Source: Morella rubra (taxonomy: Eukaryota; Streptophyta; Magnoliopsida; Fagales; Myricaceae). Taken from it: a DNA stretch of 64,000 bases. The translations under genes and the position numbers were made by a program. The number at the start of each line of letters is the position of its first letter. Position 1 is the stretch's first letter. The DNA is taken from contig CM025852.1 in assembly GCA_003952965.2 (NCBI GenBank), positions 5,395,462 through 5,459,461 on the forward strand, given 5' to 3'. The notes beneath the pieces were generated by a model. The model ran no database searches. It was not told where the DNA came from and saw nothing but the letters and a program-made list of their open reading frames with translations. Shown piece by piece: positions 11,220-21,045 of this stretch.

Positions 11220-12220
11220 ACTATTAACTCTGTAAAATCTATGAATGAAAGGTAAATGTAACAGTGGTTGCAAACATGCTATTAACTCTTTGTAATGGAA
11301 AAAATTTTAAAACTGAAAAACTGACAAACAACAAAGGTTGTAATAAATAAAAAGATAATTAAACAACAAATAAGTAAACATTTCGGCGACCATCAAGAGC
11401 TGGTTTTAATAAATTCTTACGATAAGATAAATTAACATATACTAATTAACATTTGATGAAAGAAAAAATTCATCAATCGTACTTTCCAGAAAGTCATTTT
11501 AGATATCAAATGTTTAATGATGAGACGTCCGACAACTCACCTTTGAACTTAACAACTCCATCATAGTCATCGCCCAGAAAGGAGACTCGCCACTTAACAA
11601 GTTCCTCAGCGATTTGATAATTTTGATAAAGAAAATTCCAAATGGTGGTGTGACTCAGCTACCGGGAAAAAAGTTCGCCGAAGGGAAAGAAGGCTGAAGA
11701 AGTAGGGTATACTTTGCTCACATTGTCTTTTTTCTTTGTTTCTCTCACCTTTATTGAAGAATTTTAATCCCAAACCGTGGTATGTCGACTCAGCTACCAA
11801 AAAAGGGTTTGTCAAAGGGAGAGAAGACGGTGAAGAAGTAGGGTAAACTCGCTCACATTTTCTTTTTTCTTTGTTTCTGTCTCGTACCTCTTTTATATTT
11901 GAATTATTAGATCTCCTGATCTGAGTTCTAATTTTAGTAGAAATAAAAATTTTAAAAATAGTGTTTTTGAACTTTTGTTGCATATGTAGAAGTGGGGTGA
12001 TCATAATTAAAATGTTTCTTCGACACTTTCGTATTTTTTTGAAGAAAAAAATCAGCTTAATTAAATAAGATCTCTTAGTTCAATATTTTGGTATTTTTAT
12101 TTCATATTGGTAAATTAGGACGCGACGTGATATTAATGGTGTGATGAGCTTATTGATCAATGTGACTGTCATTTTTTGTTGGTAAAATTAAATTTACAGC
12201 AGAATCAAAATAAGTATTTT
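11220..12220. other. DC1 upstream region with a degenerate tandem repeat
   Basis: AT-rich DNA upstream of the DC1 gene. A candidate exon ends at 11541 on the minus strand, giving a short reading LVKWRVSFLGDDYDGVVKF before a GTGAG donor. Two direct repeats of about 115-130 bp lie at about 11654-11770 and 11785-11890. Each holds the pattern CTCAGCTACC, then GAAGAAGTAGGGTA, then TTTTTTCTTTGTTTCT. A 132-codon ORF spanning them (11606-12004, -) looks like a by-product of the repeat. Nothing else is seen. Confidence 0.55.
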
Positions 12221-12224
12221 CCTC

Positions 12225-13850
12225 CCCGTAGAGTTATTAATCAGTTGCGCCCCAACTATAAAGTAACATTTTTAACGCATTAAGCCTGAGTTGAGCCTTG
12301 CGGTTAGATTTTCCGTTGAAACAGGCATAATCGTCGTCACGTGCGTGGCTATACGATCTGACAAAAACGCCCCTCCACCCCAAAACGCACAGCATTGAAG
12401 ACTCCAAGGTGAAGAGCCCCACAGTACCTCTGCCTCAATGGTGGCCGACTCTGAGTCAGAAACCGAGGCCTCTCTGACTCTCCTCAGTATATCTCGTTTA
12501 AATTCTCTTTTCTCTATTCTATTCAACCCTTCTCCTACCTCTAATTGCACTGCAAACCTTGTGACACAGCTTTCGAATGGGTAATTCTGCGTATTTTCAC
12601 CATTTTTGTTCCCCATTTTGGTTTCTGCCTCTGTTTCCGCGTAAACACCTCCGGTCTCTTTCTCAGGCACACTACTTCCATGGTCGAATCTCTGCAATTC
12701 CATAAGCTTCTCGACCAAATCTTCTCCAAGCATCGCTTCGATAACTTCTTTCCTCCTAAAGTATGCAAGTTTAAGGATGCAGTCCAAGGCCGCAGCTCCT
12801 ATAGACCAATTTTCCGACAAGAGCTGGATAATTCTTGGGAGTTGGCAGTTCGATTCCATTTCATCTATTGAGTTCTAATAAATTCGATCAGTGAGCATAG
12901 AACTTGAATCGAACAACACAAACCCATCGAAATCAAGGCTTCAACAGTAGGACCCATAAACACCAATCCCACAATGACATTCTTGTTGAATCTAACTAGA
13001 GCATCCACAACAAGAGCTGCTTGAGCTCGAACACTCTCTGAACAACTCGAGTTACTAAGTATTGATTACATAATCGAAAATACCTTTGCTTGCAAAACCA
13101 AATCTTGAAACCCTCTATCGAAACCTTGACGCAAACGATTTCCGAGCTCGTCCTACGATTCTGTCGCTGTTGCAAGACATTGAATAACGTGGCGGTCAAG
13201 AAGCGCTTCAACTTCAGCCTCTTTCGTATATGCAACCCCGGCAATCTTGTAGTTTGTGATTTGGCGGTGAAGGATTACTTTGAGGTCATATCCCTGGAAT
13301 TTTTCAAGCTTCTCGAGTAGAGCCTTGAGGTTGCGGATCAACTGAGAGAGGTTAAAAAATTTTGGGTCTCTGGAAAGAACGGTGCCGGCCTCCTTCAACT
13401 GTGATTTTGGAATTGGTGTTGCATGAAAGAGAAATGGGGTTGCTCTGTGGAACTTTGGAGGCGTTCTTCAGCGCTTCTAGCAGCGTTAAAACACGTTGAT
13501 TTTCTAGTTCCTCATCAACTTCTTCCATCGTTGCTTGGGTATGAAGTTTAGTGACCGTGTGTGTGAGAGAGAGAGAGAGTGGGAGGCATCGGAAGGAGGG
13601 AAAGAATTAAAACGATGGCCAGTGCTGTGCGTTTTGGGGTGGAGGGGCATTTTTGGCATATCATATAAGGTGAAGACCACGTGAAATGCATGTGACGACG
13701 ATTCCGTCTATTTCGATTTAAAAATCTAACCGCAAGACTCAAATTGAATAATGTGGTAATTGGCTAATGCGTCAAGAATGGTATGTCGGGATTGTATTTG
13801 TAATTTGTTTGAAAATTTGAGGGCGCAAAGTGATGTTTTCCCGATATTTA
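12225..13850. mobile_element. Pack-MULE-like element carrying an ARM-repeat gene
   Basis: Two inverted copies of a roughly 170-200 bp sequence bracket an intronless host gene copy. The left copy spans about 12225-12396 and the right about 13616-13850. Shared blocks, read on opposite strands, include GTGCTGTGCGTTTTGGGGTGGAGGGG, given here as GTGCTGTGCGTTTTGG plus GGTGGAGGGG, the block GTGACGACGATT, AATCTAACCGCAAG and a terminal GCGCCC stretch. The terminal GCGCCCTCAAA motif resembles the TIR MITEs elsewhere in the window. Long TIRs around a captured coding sequence are the signature of Pack-MULEs. No clear 9-bp target-site duplication was found, so family assignment is inference. Confidence 0.6.
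12272..13528 (-). pseudogene. ARM-repeat superfamily protein, decayed copy inside TIRs
   Basis: Minus-strand coding starts at ATG 13528 (MEEVDEELENQRVLTLLEAL) and can be followed almost to the C-terminus of a plant armadillo-repeat-like protein. The C-terminal part keeps conserved stretches such as FAVQLEVGEGLNRIEKREFK and RRVREASVSDSESATIEAEV, ending LWGSSPW. A frame change near 13360-13390 follows the first ~58 codons. Further in-frame stops lie at about 13153 and 13075, with another shift near 12865. The frame then stays open to 12272 because the natural end runs into the left TIR, adding unrelated residues. Homologues are intronless or nearly so, about 400 aa. The role of the intact family is unclear; U-box/ARM relatives act in ubiquitin signalling. 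Several lesions make it non-functional as read. Confidence 0.75.
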
Positions 13851-13859
13851 AAGTATAAG

Positions 13860-14230
13860 ACAAAATTAGCACTAACTCTCTCAAACTGGCACCTTATTTT
13901 AAATGCGTCTATCAATTAACTACCAATTTTGGTAATTAGTATCTTTAATTAATTGTCACAGCCTTGGTAATTAGTAATATCTTTAATTGCTCTCACACGT
14001 ATAGATGCGAAGGAGATTGTATGAAAGATCTAATTGCACGGATTCCTCGATTATGAGTCTCCAATTGTGTCTTTCGAACAAAATATCATGCTTCTAGAAT
14101 TCTGTCCTCATGACTCATAATATCTTTTCGTCCCATCGAGAGAGAGATTTGAAGGCAAATTTAGCTCTAACTCTCTTAAACTGACACCTTATATTTGTAA
14201 TGCGTCCATAAATTAATTACCCATTAAACC
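13860..14230. repeat. Pair of about 66-bp direct repeats
   Basis: About 13861-13925 and 14156-14223 share the order AACTCTCT(C/T)AAACTG(G/A)CACCTTAT, then AATGCGTC and AATTAATTACC-like ends, with scattered differences. They lie between the ARM element and the transporter gene and may be remains of another small transposon. A (TA)n tract is at 14324-14341. No gene is seen. Confidence 0.5.
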
Positions 14231-14495
14231 TTTTTTTATTCATGGATGTATGAACTGGCTGAATGTAATTGGAAATCGTCTGGATCTTGAGGCTCATTGA
14301 TTTTCGTTTGAGATGGCATGCTGGTATATATATATATATATCCGAACAAAGCATGTAAGGAAAAGGATTAAATGTCCATTGGAGACCTCAAGCGACCATA
14401 ATTGAATTAATCTTTCCTGAACAGGTATTGTTGCTTTAAAATGAACAATAAAAAATGAAGTCTCCCTCTCCAAAAACAGCAGAAGACGATTTCCT

Positions 14496-16205
14496 CTAAT
14501 AACGAGTCTCCTCCTCCTTCTCCTCATCACTGAACTTTTCGTACGTTTCACCCCCCCTGGACACTTCATTTACGTAAAAGCTCCACGTTCTACCCACCAG
14601 AATCAACGAAATAAGAGCCCCAAAGAGTGTCGCCAGAGCCATAATTGTAAAAGATAGACCAAAACACTGTTGCCCCTTGCAAACCAGTGCCTGCCCCAGT
14701 GGTTGATTCAAGCCATTTATGACAGTACTCTGCCTCTTCGCCTCTTTATCGTAGAGCCTACCGGTGAGCTCCTTATTTAGCAAAAAAGATCCAATTGGAA
14801 GTGCCATTACTCCACAATTGAACAGTGTGGAGAAGTGCTTAAGGCCAAAGATCTCGGAGATTATGGCAAAAACCAGCGGCAACTGTGCGCCGGATGTAAA
14901 ACCAACGATCAATGACGACAGATAGATGGAACCATAGAAGGGAAACGCGACGAGAAGGTGACCAATGCATTCGACGAAAAGGATAGCTGACAACATAAGC
15001 GGCCGCGGAAACTTGTATTTCTTGAGAAGGATTTCTGATGCAAACCCAGCGAATATCCTCCCAGCGTAACTCCATATGCTACCCAGTGATGCAAAGGTCC
15101 ATACGGTTTTATGTTCATATAGAAGCGCCTCTCCGATCTGCCCTAAGTTATCCAAGGCTGCTAAGCATGACCCAAGTCCAACAAGCGTTACAATGAAGAT
15201 GATCAGCATGTCAATGCTCAGCACTGCCTGTAAGATGCTGTAGTCCTCCCCTCTTTTTGGTTTGTTACAAATGTGTGCAAAGAATGACATTTTCGGCTCC
15301 TCTGCCTCGTTGGCAGAAGATTCCTGTTTTTGCTCGCCAGCTTGTGCATTCTCAACAACTATCTCAGCAGGAGCTGTTGTTATCTTCCTCCAGAGGAGTA
15401 GCTCTTGTCTAAAGGCTACCACGGAAGGGAGGAACACCAAGATGCACGCCGCTGTAGCGCTCAAATCATAGCCAGTTGGGGAAAATGTCACACGTTGTTG
15501 AACCAGTGTCATGGACATTAAAAATACAGCAAGAGCGGCCGATACATAGAGGAACTTGTAGAACACGTTAACCTCGTTTGGTTGGCTTATCTTGACCTCT
15601 TTCTCGCGAATGACATACATAACCAATATCGATATCACCGCTGGAAGCCACGCTATGAAGAGGATCAAAGATGATGAATCATCCCCGTAGATGGCCAAGT
15701 ATAATTGATTAAGTATAGCCGCGCTAAGCCCGACGTAACCTTTCAGGAGACCCAACATAATCGACCGACTCTCCGGGAAGTTCTTGACACATGTGACAAG
15801 CGCCCCTGTATTTGCAAAATTCTGGGAATTGGCTCCCAGGAAAATGTAAAGACACATCTGCCATAACGGCGGCTGGGGGATTCTTCCTGTCACGGCCAAC
15901 CATATCATGAAGTAACCGAAAAAGTTCGTGACAGAGCCCGTCAGGAGCACGAACCATGTTGGTGTGACCTCAGCTATCAGGCCAGACAAAATCCCAACAG
16001 TTGAACCAATATCCTTGAACGAGCTTAGCGTATTGAGCGCCGACTGATTGTATCCAAGATTTTTCTTGATGTCACTGGAGAAGACTGGAAAAAGGTAACT
16101 TCCACCTGCTCCGGCCATGATCAGAAACGAGGCAAAAACTGAGGTCCATCGGCCCGTTGCCAAATGTTTAGCAAAACTACTCGAACCACTCTTTGCTCCG
16201 GCCAT
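14496..16205 (-). CDS. NFD4-like / nodulin-like MFS transporter
   Basis: A 569-aa multi-pass membrane protein in one exon, intact from ATG 16205 to the stop. The N-terminal half matches the plant Nodulin-like domain: an opening hydrophobic helix with GAGGSYLFPVFSSDIKKNLG, then FKDIGSTVGILSGLIAEVTP and the LGANSQNFANTGALVTCVKN region. A polar loop rich in Glu/Gln/Ala (about residues 290-320) separates it from a second MFS-like half with further helices. The C-terminus is acidic (DEEKEEETRY). About twelve transmembrane segments fit the family. NFD4-like members are annotated as major-facilitator proteins of uncertain substrate; Arabidopsis NFD4 is needed for nuclear fusion. The ORF could begin at 16247, but the family normally starts a few residues before the GRW motif, so Met at 16205 is preferred. 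It stands alone, facing away from the chaperonin gene. Confidence 0.92.
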   Translation of the reverse strand: MAGAKSGSSSFAKHLATGRWTSVFASFLIMAGAGGSYLFPVFSSDIKKNLGYNQSALNTLSSFKDIGSTVGILSGLIAEVTPTWFVLLTGSVTNFFGYFMIWLAVTGRIPQPPLWQMCLYIFLGANSQNFANTGALVTCVKNFPESRSIMLGLLKGYVGLSAAILNQLYLAIYGDDSSSLILFIAWLPAVISILVMYVIREKEVKISQPNEVNVFYKFLYVSAALAVFLMSMTLVQQRVTFSPTGYDLSATAACILVFLPSVVAFRQELLLWRKITTAPAEIVVENAQAGEQKQESSANEAEEPKMSFFAHICNKPKRGEDYSILQAVLSIDMLIIFIVTLVGLGSCLAALDNLGQIGEALLYEHKTVWTFASLGSIWSYAGRIFAGFASEILLKKYKFPRPLMLSAILFVECIGHLLVAFPFYGSIYLSSLIVGFTSGAQLPLVFAIISEIFGLKHFSTLFNCGVMALPIGSFLLNKELTGRLYDKEAKRQSTVINGLNQPLGQALVCKGQQCFGLSFTIMALATLFGALISLILVGRTWSFYVNEVSRGGETYEKFSDEEKEEETRY

Positions 16206-16319
16206 TTCTCCTCTCCTCCGTTCTGAGAGCAAGGAATGCCCGAGCAATAGAGACGCTATAGGTAGCTGTTTAGATTCGATCTCTGTGTCTTGTTATGGGA
16301 GCAATGAGCTTTAAATAAG

Positions 16320-17980
16320 GAACACACAGCATGAGTTAGTTTATGTGAGCTAATTGGTTTCTGTTCCAATAGAAATTTGTTAGTACTAGGAGCTCGTTGA
16401 TCTTGAATGGTAAGGAACTGTCAGAGGTTAGATCTGGTAACACCTTTGGAGTTGTCAAATTGTGCTTTTCTCGTAAAGGCTTTCCTAAGAGTACCGTAGT
16501 TAGGCTATAAGGTTAGTTAAGGAGTTGAGTGCATGAGTGGTGTATATATATAGAACTTCTGCATACAGCTAGTGCTTAGAATAATTTGCATGCCCTTCTT
16601 TTAAGCATCTCCAACCAAAATATATAAAATCTCACGCGAATTCAGTTATAATTAAGTATATTGTGTGATTCTCATAATATTATTTGCCAAAGTTCTCATG
16701 CATCTCCTTACTTATCTAGGGTTTATAACGTGAGAATACATTTCCAATTGTTTGGATTACATACCTATACTCTTATATATAAGGGTAATTTGCAGAAATT
16801 CTGTGGAAATTTCTAGTTCCCTATCGGTTTAAATCGGAACCGGAATTGATATGAGATTTATCTCATTTTTGGAACTAAAACCAAAACGGGATATACCGGA
16901 ATTTCCAGTTTTTGTATTTTATTTATTTACTTGGCTCATGTGATTTATATGATACAATTATTATTTATGTGTATTCTTAATGCTTGGTCATTGGAGTTTA
17001 AACTTTAGTAGTGGTAGTAATATTTTGTTAGACATTTGTCATTTGCATATTTTTTATTTGGACCTTGTATGAATTATTATAATTTCATATAGTTTTTTTA
17101 TTTGTATTGTGTGCCAATATTGTTTATTGGTCACACACATGATATATATGGGTTTAAATAGAACTCATCAGTCCAATTTGACATAAAAATGCACCAAATT
17201 TGACCTCAAAATGCTTAAAATGATTTTCGGTCCATACAAAAACTGTCCCAAAAATCCACAAATCAATACCCTAGAATTTTCGGTTTTATTCTATTCCAAT
17301 TTCTGTTCCGATATTTATAAGAACCAAAATGAGTTCCAATACGTACCTAAAATGCCCACCTTCATACCCTAACATAAAACTACACATAATTGAAAGACAA
17401 ACAAACTAAGCTGCTCTTTTTTAAGAAAATCACTTAAATATTTTGTACGAACATGTTCAAACTCCCTATCAATCTACTGGGGTAATAAATATAAGTAACA
17501 CTACCGAAATACTTAAGATCACGTGGACCACTAACACAAGACATATGTCAATAAACACTTTAAACATGTCCTACTAATCTACGTACACTAGCAAAACAAT
17601 AAAAACCTAAAAATAATTAGGGTTAATTAATAAAACAATAACAAGTGAACTCCTACACTGCCTTAAACTTTACAAGAGTATTTATTAAATAGTGTGAGGT
17701 TTTTATATGGTGTAGGTTTATCTTTCTTCAAATTAAATTTTAAGTTATTAAGTTGTCCTTCATCTTAACTATTACATAATTAAATTGAATAAAATATCAT
17801 TACGGGAATGGCTGAATTTAATAAAGGATAGAATTTGGAGTTAAAAAAAAAAAAAAAAGATTTTAACATATAACTCGGTGATGCATTTGAGAATGGACTA
17901 ATACAAATTTTAGGAGCAAATATTACTATGGAGAAGGTGTGGCAGAAGCGTAACTTCACCATGTCTTAAATCCCTTCTTA
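16320..17980. other. AT-rich intergenic region with old repeat remnants
   Basis: About 1.6 kb without a gene. Between about 16790 and 17350, GGAACCGGAATT-like and GGAATTTCC-like motifs recur in both orientations (for example CTATCGG...AATCGGAACCGG near 16820 and TTTCTGTTCCGATA near 17310), suggesting a decayed TIR element. A 16-A run is at 17844-17859. No conserved coding is seen. Confidence 0.4.
16541..16552 (-). promoter_or_regulatory. Candidate TATA box of the NFD4-like gene
   Basis: A run TATATATATA lies about 340 bp upstream of the transporter ATG on its coding strand. A weaker TTTAAATA lies at 16311-16318, about 105 bp upstream. Which one, if either, sets the start cannot be told from sequence. 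Confidence 0.3.
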
Positions 17981-18110
17981 AACCCTCATGAATCCTCTTG
18001 ACGTCATCAGGCGCACAGACCCGAGGAGGCAACGAGAAGTGGAAGAAGCTTCTAGTTCTCATTCAACAGACTTTCTTCTGCTCTCTGCTCAATCCCCTTT
18101 CCGAGTCCGA

Positions 18111-19418
18111 ATGGCGAAGCGTCTGATTCCTACCTTCAATCGCGTTCTGGTAGAGAAAATTCTTCCTCCTTCAAAGACCAACTCCGGTATCTTACTTCCC
18201 GAGACAATCACCAAGGTAACGAACTGTTCCTTATCCTTGTGTTCTTTCTTCTATGACTTTGTTGGGAAAGTCTCAAGTTGGAATATTTGATCTTGTAATT
18301 TATTTGTAGTTTTTATTTTTCTGGAATCTGAAAATGGGTTTGAATGCAATGTTACATTTGCTTCTGGGCATTATTCTGGTTTTCGATATTATCCGGACAG
18401 CAGGCTTGCTTACCTTCTCCTGATCGGTTTTTGTCTTTGCCTTTTGTTCATTTAAGTTCTGTCATTGTTATGTTATTATTCTCTTTGGATAAGATGCTTA
18501 AGGTTTTTTCTCCATGGGCTTTCGAATGTCATTTAATTTGTCTGTTATTTTGCTACTCTGGCATATTTTCAATTTGAGAAATTTTTTTTTTTTGTATCCT
18601 TTTGAATTAAACTCGAATCTATTGGGGATATTTCTGGACATCTTTCTTGGTTAAATCCATCCTTTTTTCCAACCTTCCTCGGAGTAGGTGTTGAATTTCT
18701 GGGATTTCATTTTCTTTGATAAGTAAGGTAAACGTGTAACAGTACAAGGGACTATACTGAGATTTCATACGTATAACGTTTGTCCGTTGGGAAAGAAAAC
18801 TCACTTTGTTAGACTAATAGAAATCATTGACCTGGAGTTGATTCTTTCGTAGTACCTAAGGAAGCAGAAAATTAGTTTTTTGTTTCCTAGAATGGCTGTA
18901 CTTCTTCTACCTACTTTTCTGTTCTTCTAATCAAGCTTCGATAGATTAGAGAATCGAAGAACCTTTTTGTGTTTTCTGAGGTTATTTATATTCATATGAG
19001 TACTTGAAGCTGTGGCGCAGTTGCTGTTGCTCGCCTCCTATTTAGAATTGTGCTACTTGTAAGACTGACTTAACCCACATTATTTACGTGTTCTAAAGTT
19101 AAAACCACTGGGTCACACATCTTAACATAAAGAAATCAGCCTTGGCTGCAGAGATTCCACTAGCACTCGTATCAATTTGTGCGTTTGTCAGCTACCAAAT
19201 CTTTTTTTCTTGCAGCTGTTGTCCTTTTATTCTTCTTCTCGGTTTACATTGTCTCTTTTTGGCTGCTTGATAATTCAGCTGAACCCTGGAAAAGTTGTTG
19301 CTGTGGGCCCGGGTGCTCATGATAGAGATGGGAACCTTATTCCTGTCAGTGTAAAGGAAGGAGACAACGTTCTTTTGCCTGAATTTGGAGGAACTCAAGT
19401 ACTGCTTGGTGATAAAGA
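18111..19418 (+). CDS. CPN10: 10 kDa chaperonin (HSP10/GroES type), last exon not found
   Basis: Two exons are clear. Exon 1 is 18111-18215 (MAKRLIPTFNRVLVEKILPP and on to PETITK, then a GTAAC donor). Exon 2 is 19279-19418, after TTCAG, encoding LNPGKVVAVGPGAHDRDGNL through the mobile-loop partner region to LLGDKE, then GTAAGT. GroES-family co-chaperonins cap HSP60 in mitochondria and assist folding; plant mitochondrial forms are about 98 aa and keep an uncleaved N-terminus. The two exons give 81 residues plus two bases. The usual last exon, about 15 residues of type YHLFRDEDxLGTLH, is not recognisable downstream; a very degraded candidate starts near 20064. The gene is thus truncated, misassembled or has a distant last exon. 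An in-frame ATG at 17988 would add 41 Arg/Ser-rich residues, but Met 18111 matches the family. Confidence 0.85.
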
Positions 19419-19419
19419 G

Positions 19420-20630
19420 TAAGTTATACTCCTCTTTTACGACATTCAGAGGATTTTAGTTTTAGAGGCTGTTATAGGTGATGAAATAATTGTTTTTTTT
19501 GTAGTCAGCATTCATGTGATATGTAGTAGTTTTGTATCTCTTGAGACAAATGAAATCTGTTCCAATGGTTCATCAATCATCAAAGATCAACTAAGCCACT
19601 GTTAATAGGGATAATATTAAGTGATACTATTATAGTAGAAAAGACCTGTAATAGAAGTATACTTTCTACCGTTCTGTTGCCATAATGGGCTTTATGCAAT
19701 CTGTCAGATGATATTGGATTAGTTGGGTATTTCTTCAACAGAATATTGGTCATTGAAGGATCTTGGTGACACACCATAGAACAAGAACCTGGATCTCTCA
19801 AGAAATGAATTAGAGTTTGGTTTGAAAGAGTTCATTCTCTACTAAACCATGTCATGAAACCTACGAGAATTTTGTTGCCTCTCGCTTGAAGTGTAGTTTG
19901 TTGGGTGCTTTAAATGATTGGGATGTATTAAGTTGAAAGATTACCCTTTAATTTGCACTGTAAAGCTATTGTGCTTTAATTTATGTTCGCCAACTTTTCC
20001 TGTCTGCATTTTGTCCACCTTTTCATGGTCTACTAAGGTCTTGTAATTACCTTGTGTATAGAGGCAATATACCACCATCGGTAGGATTTGAGGAAGCTGT
20101 TCTTACTGAATGTTTACAGGGGCATCATGGTGATGCTCGGAAAGTAAAGTTTTATATGTTTTAGATGACAGGGAAGTATGTGATGTGTTTTACCCTTTTC
20201 TGTGTGATGGCTAGAAGATAAATTGCCTTTGGTGTACATGCTTCCAGTGCTCCTTCAATATGTGATCCAATAAGTATTTTGAGGTTTTTGGCTGCTAAAC
20301 CTACCATCTTCCTAATCTAAAAGCTGCTCTAATAGATTTTTGCAAATTTATCATTATCTTGAAAGCTGCACAAATTTAAGGTCATGTTTTGTCTTAGCGG
20401 AACAGGGAAATGGTTCTAGAGAACTCGAATTAAACCTATTTGCAGAGCCCGACAACATTCAGTGGCATCAAACACAGGCAAATCCGGAAAAAGTTTGCGC
20501 CGAAACAAAAGAATTATAACAGTCTATGTTGTCTAGTAGATCCATAGCATGAACATGATGTTGTAGTATTTGCCCTATTTTTTACATTCAAACATGCTTT
20601 TAGCTCTTAACCGGCATGTATAGGAAATTG
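19420..20630 (+). other. Region downstream of chaperonin exon 2, possible exon relics
   Basis: Mostly T-rich intron-like DNA. Near 20064 TACCACCATCGG after TATAG resembles a decayed start of the missing chaperonin exon. At about 20399-20519 an acceptor-like TTAG precedes a 40-codon open stretch reading GNGSRELELNLFAEPDNIQW and onward to KEL then TAA. It has balanced amino-acid composition and could be a C-terminal exon relic of an unidentified gene. Neither is firm. Confidence 0.3.
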
Positions 20631-20631
20631 T

Positions 20632-21045
20632 TTAGAAACCATTTTCACAGCTATTCTGAAGGTGTTCTGAAAACTCTTCTTCCCGCACTCTTGCAACGGG
20701 CGCAAGCATATTCACATTTCCCTCTATCTCTTCCATGACATTTTGAGAGAAAATAGTCTTTACTGCCCCTAACCTGTTTTCCGTGAACTTCATTCCAGAT
20801 ATCATCTGTATAGAGATGAGGATATTTTGGGAATTCTTCAGGACTAAGTCGTAGCGCTCCATGGTCATTGTGTTTGGATCTTTATTCGGCTGAGTGAGGC
20901 AGTTCATTATACTGGAGAGAATAGGCCTTCTTGTCCCAGCAACTGCAGATAATTGTGCTGCTGTGTATTTTGTAACTTCTGTAACACTGGACTTCCCTGT
21001 TTTGTTGTCCTTAAATTCAAAAAACATAAGGAGTTGAAAAGACAA
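20632..21045 (-). CDS. Hypothetical protein, unassigned ORF
   Basis: A 137-codon open frame (MSFQLLMFFEFKDNKTGKSS to the end EHLQNSCENGF). It is soluble-looking, mixed polar, with an amphipathic middle, no signal peptide, no cysteine motif and no membrane segment. Composition is more protein-like than its surroundings, and codons do not reflect simple repeats. I do not recognise a family. It may be an exon or retrocopy fragment of a larger gene, since no promoter or further exons were found, and it lies opposite in strand to the chaperonin gene. It may also be non-coding by chance. Confidence 0.35.
   Translation of the reverse strand: MSFQLLMFFEFKDNKTGKSSVTEVTKYTAAQLSAVAGTRRPILSSIMNCLTQPNKDPNTMTMERYDLVLKNSQNILISIQMISGMKFTENRLGAVKTIFSQNVMEEIEGNVNMLAPVARVREEEFSEHLQNSCENGF

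Larger units (their letters stand above)
6061..11612. repeat. Right arm of the large palindrome, clean copy
   Basis: Partner of 1-6060 in inverted orientation. This arm holds an intact CLE ORF and long DC1 reading frames, so it is taken as the true sequence. From 6061 to about 7140, upstream of the CLE gene, no convincing gene was found. CT-rich tracts lie near 7170-7190 and 7265-7285. The stretch 7988-8448 downstream of the CLE gene is AT-rich with no gene seen. Confidence 0.85.

Noticed and set aside
1..11612. CRISPR array or hairpin-RNA locus from the long inverted repeat
   Set aside because: There is no short direct-repeat/spacer periodicity. The arms are 5-6 kb with gene content, and the left arm looks like read error, so a natural siRNA hairpin is not supported without read evidence.
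11606..12004. 132-codon ORF on the minus strand
   Set aside because: It spans the degenerate tandem repeat, giving twice-repeated low-complexity peptide; no family resemblance.
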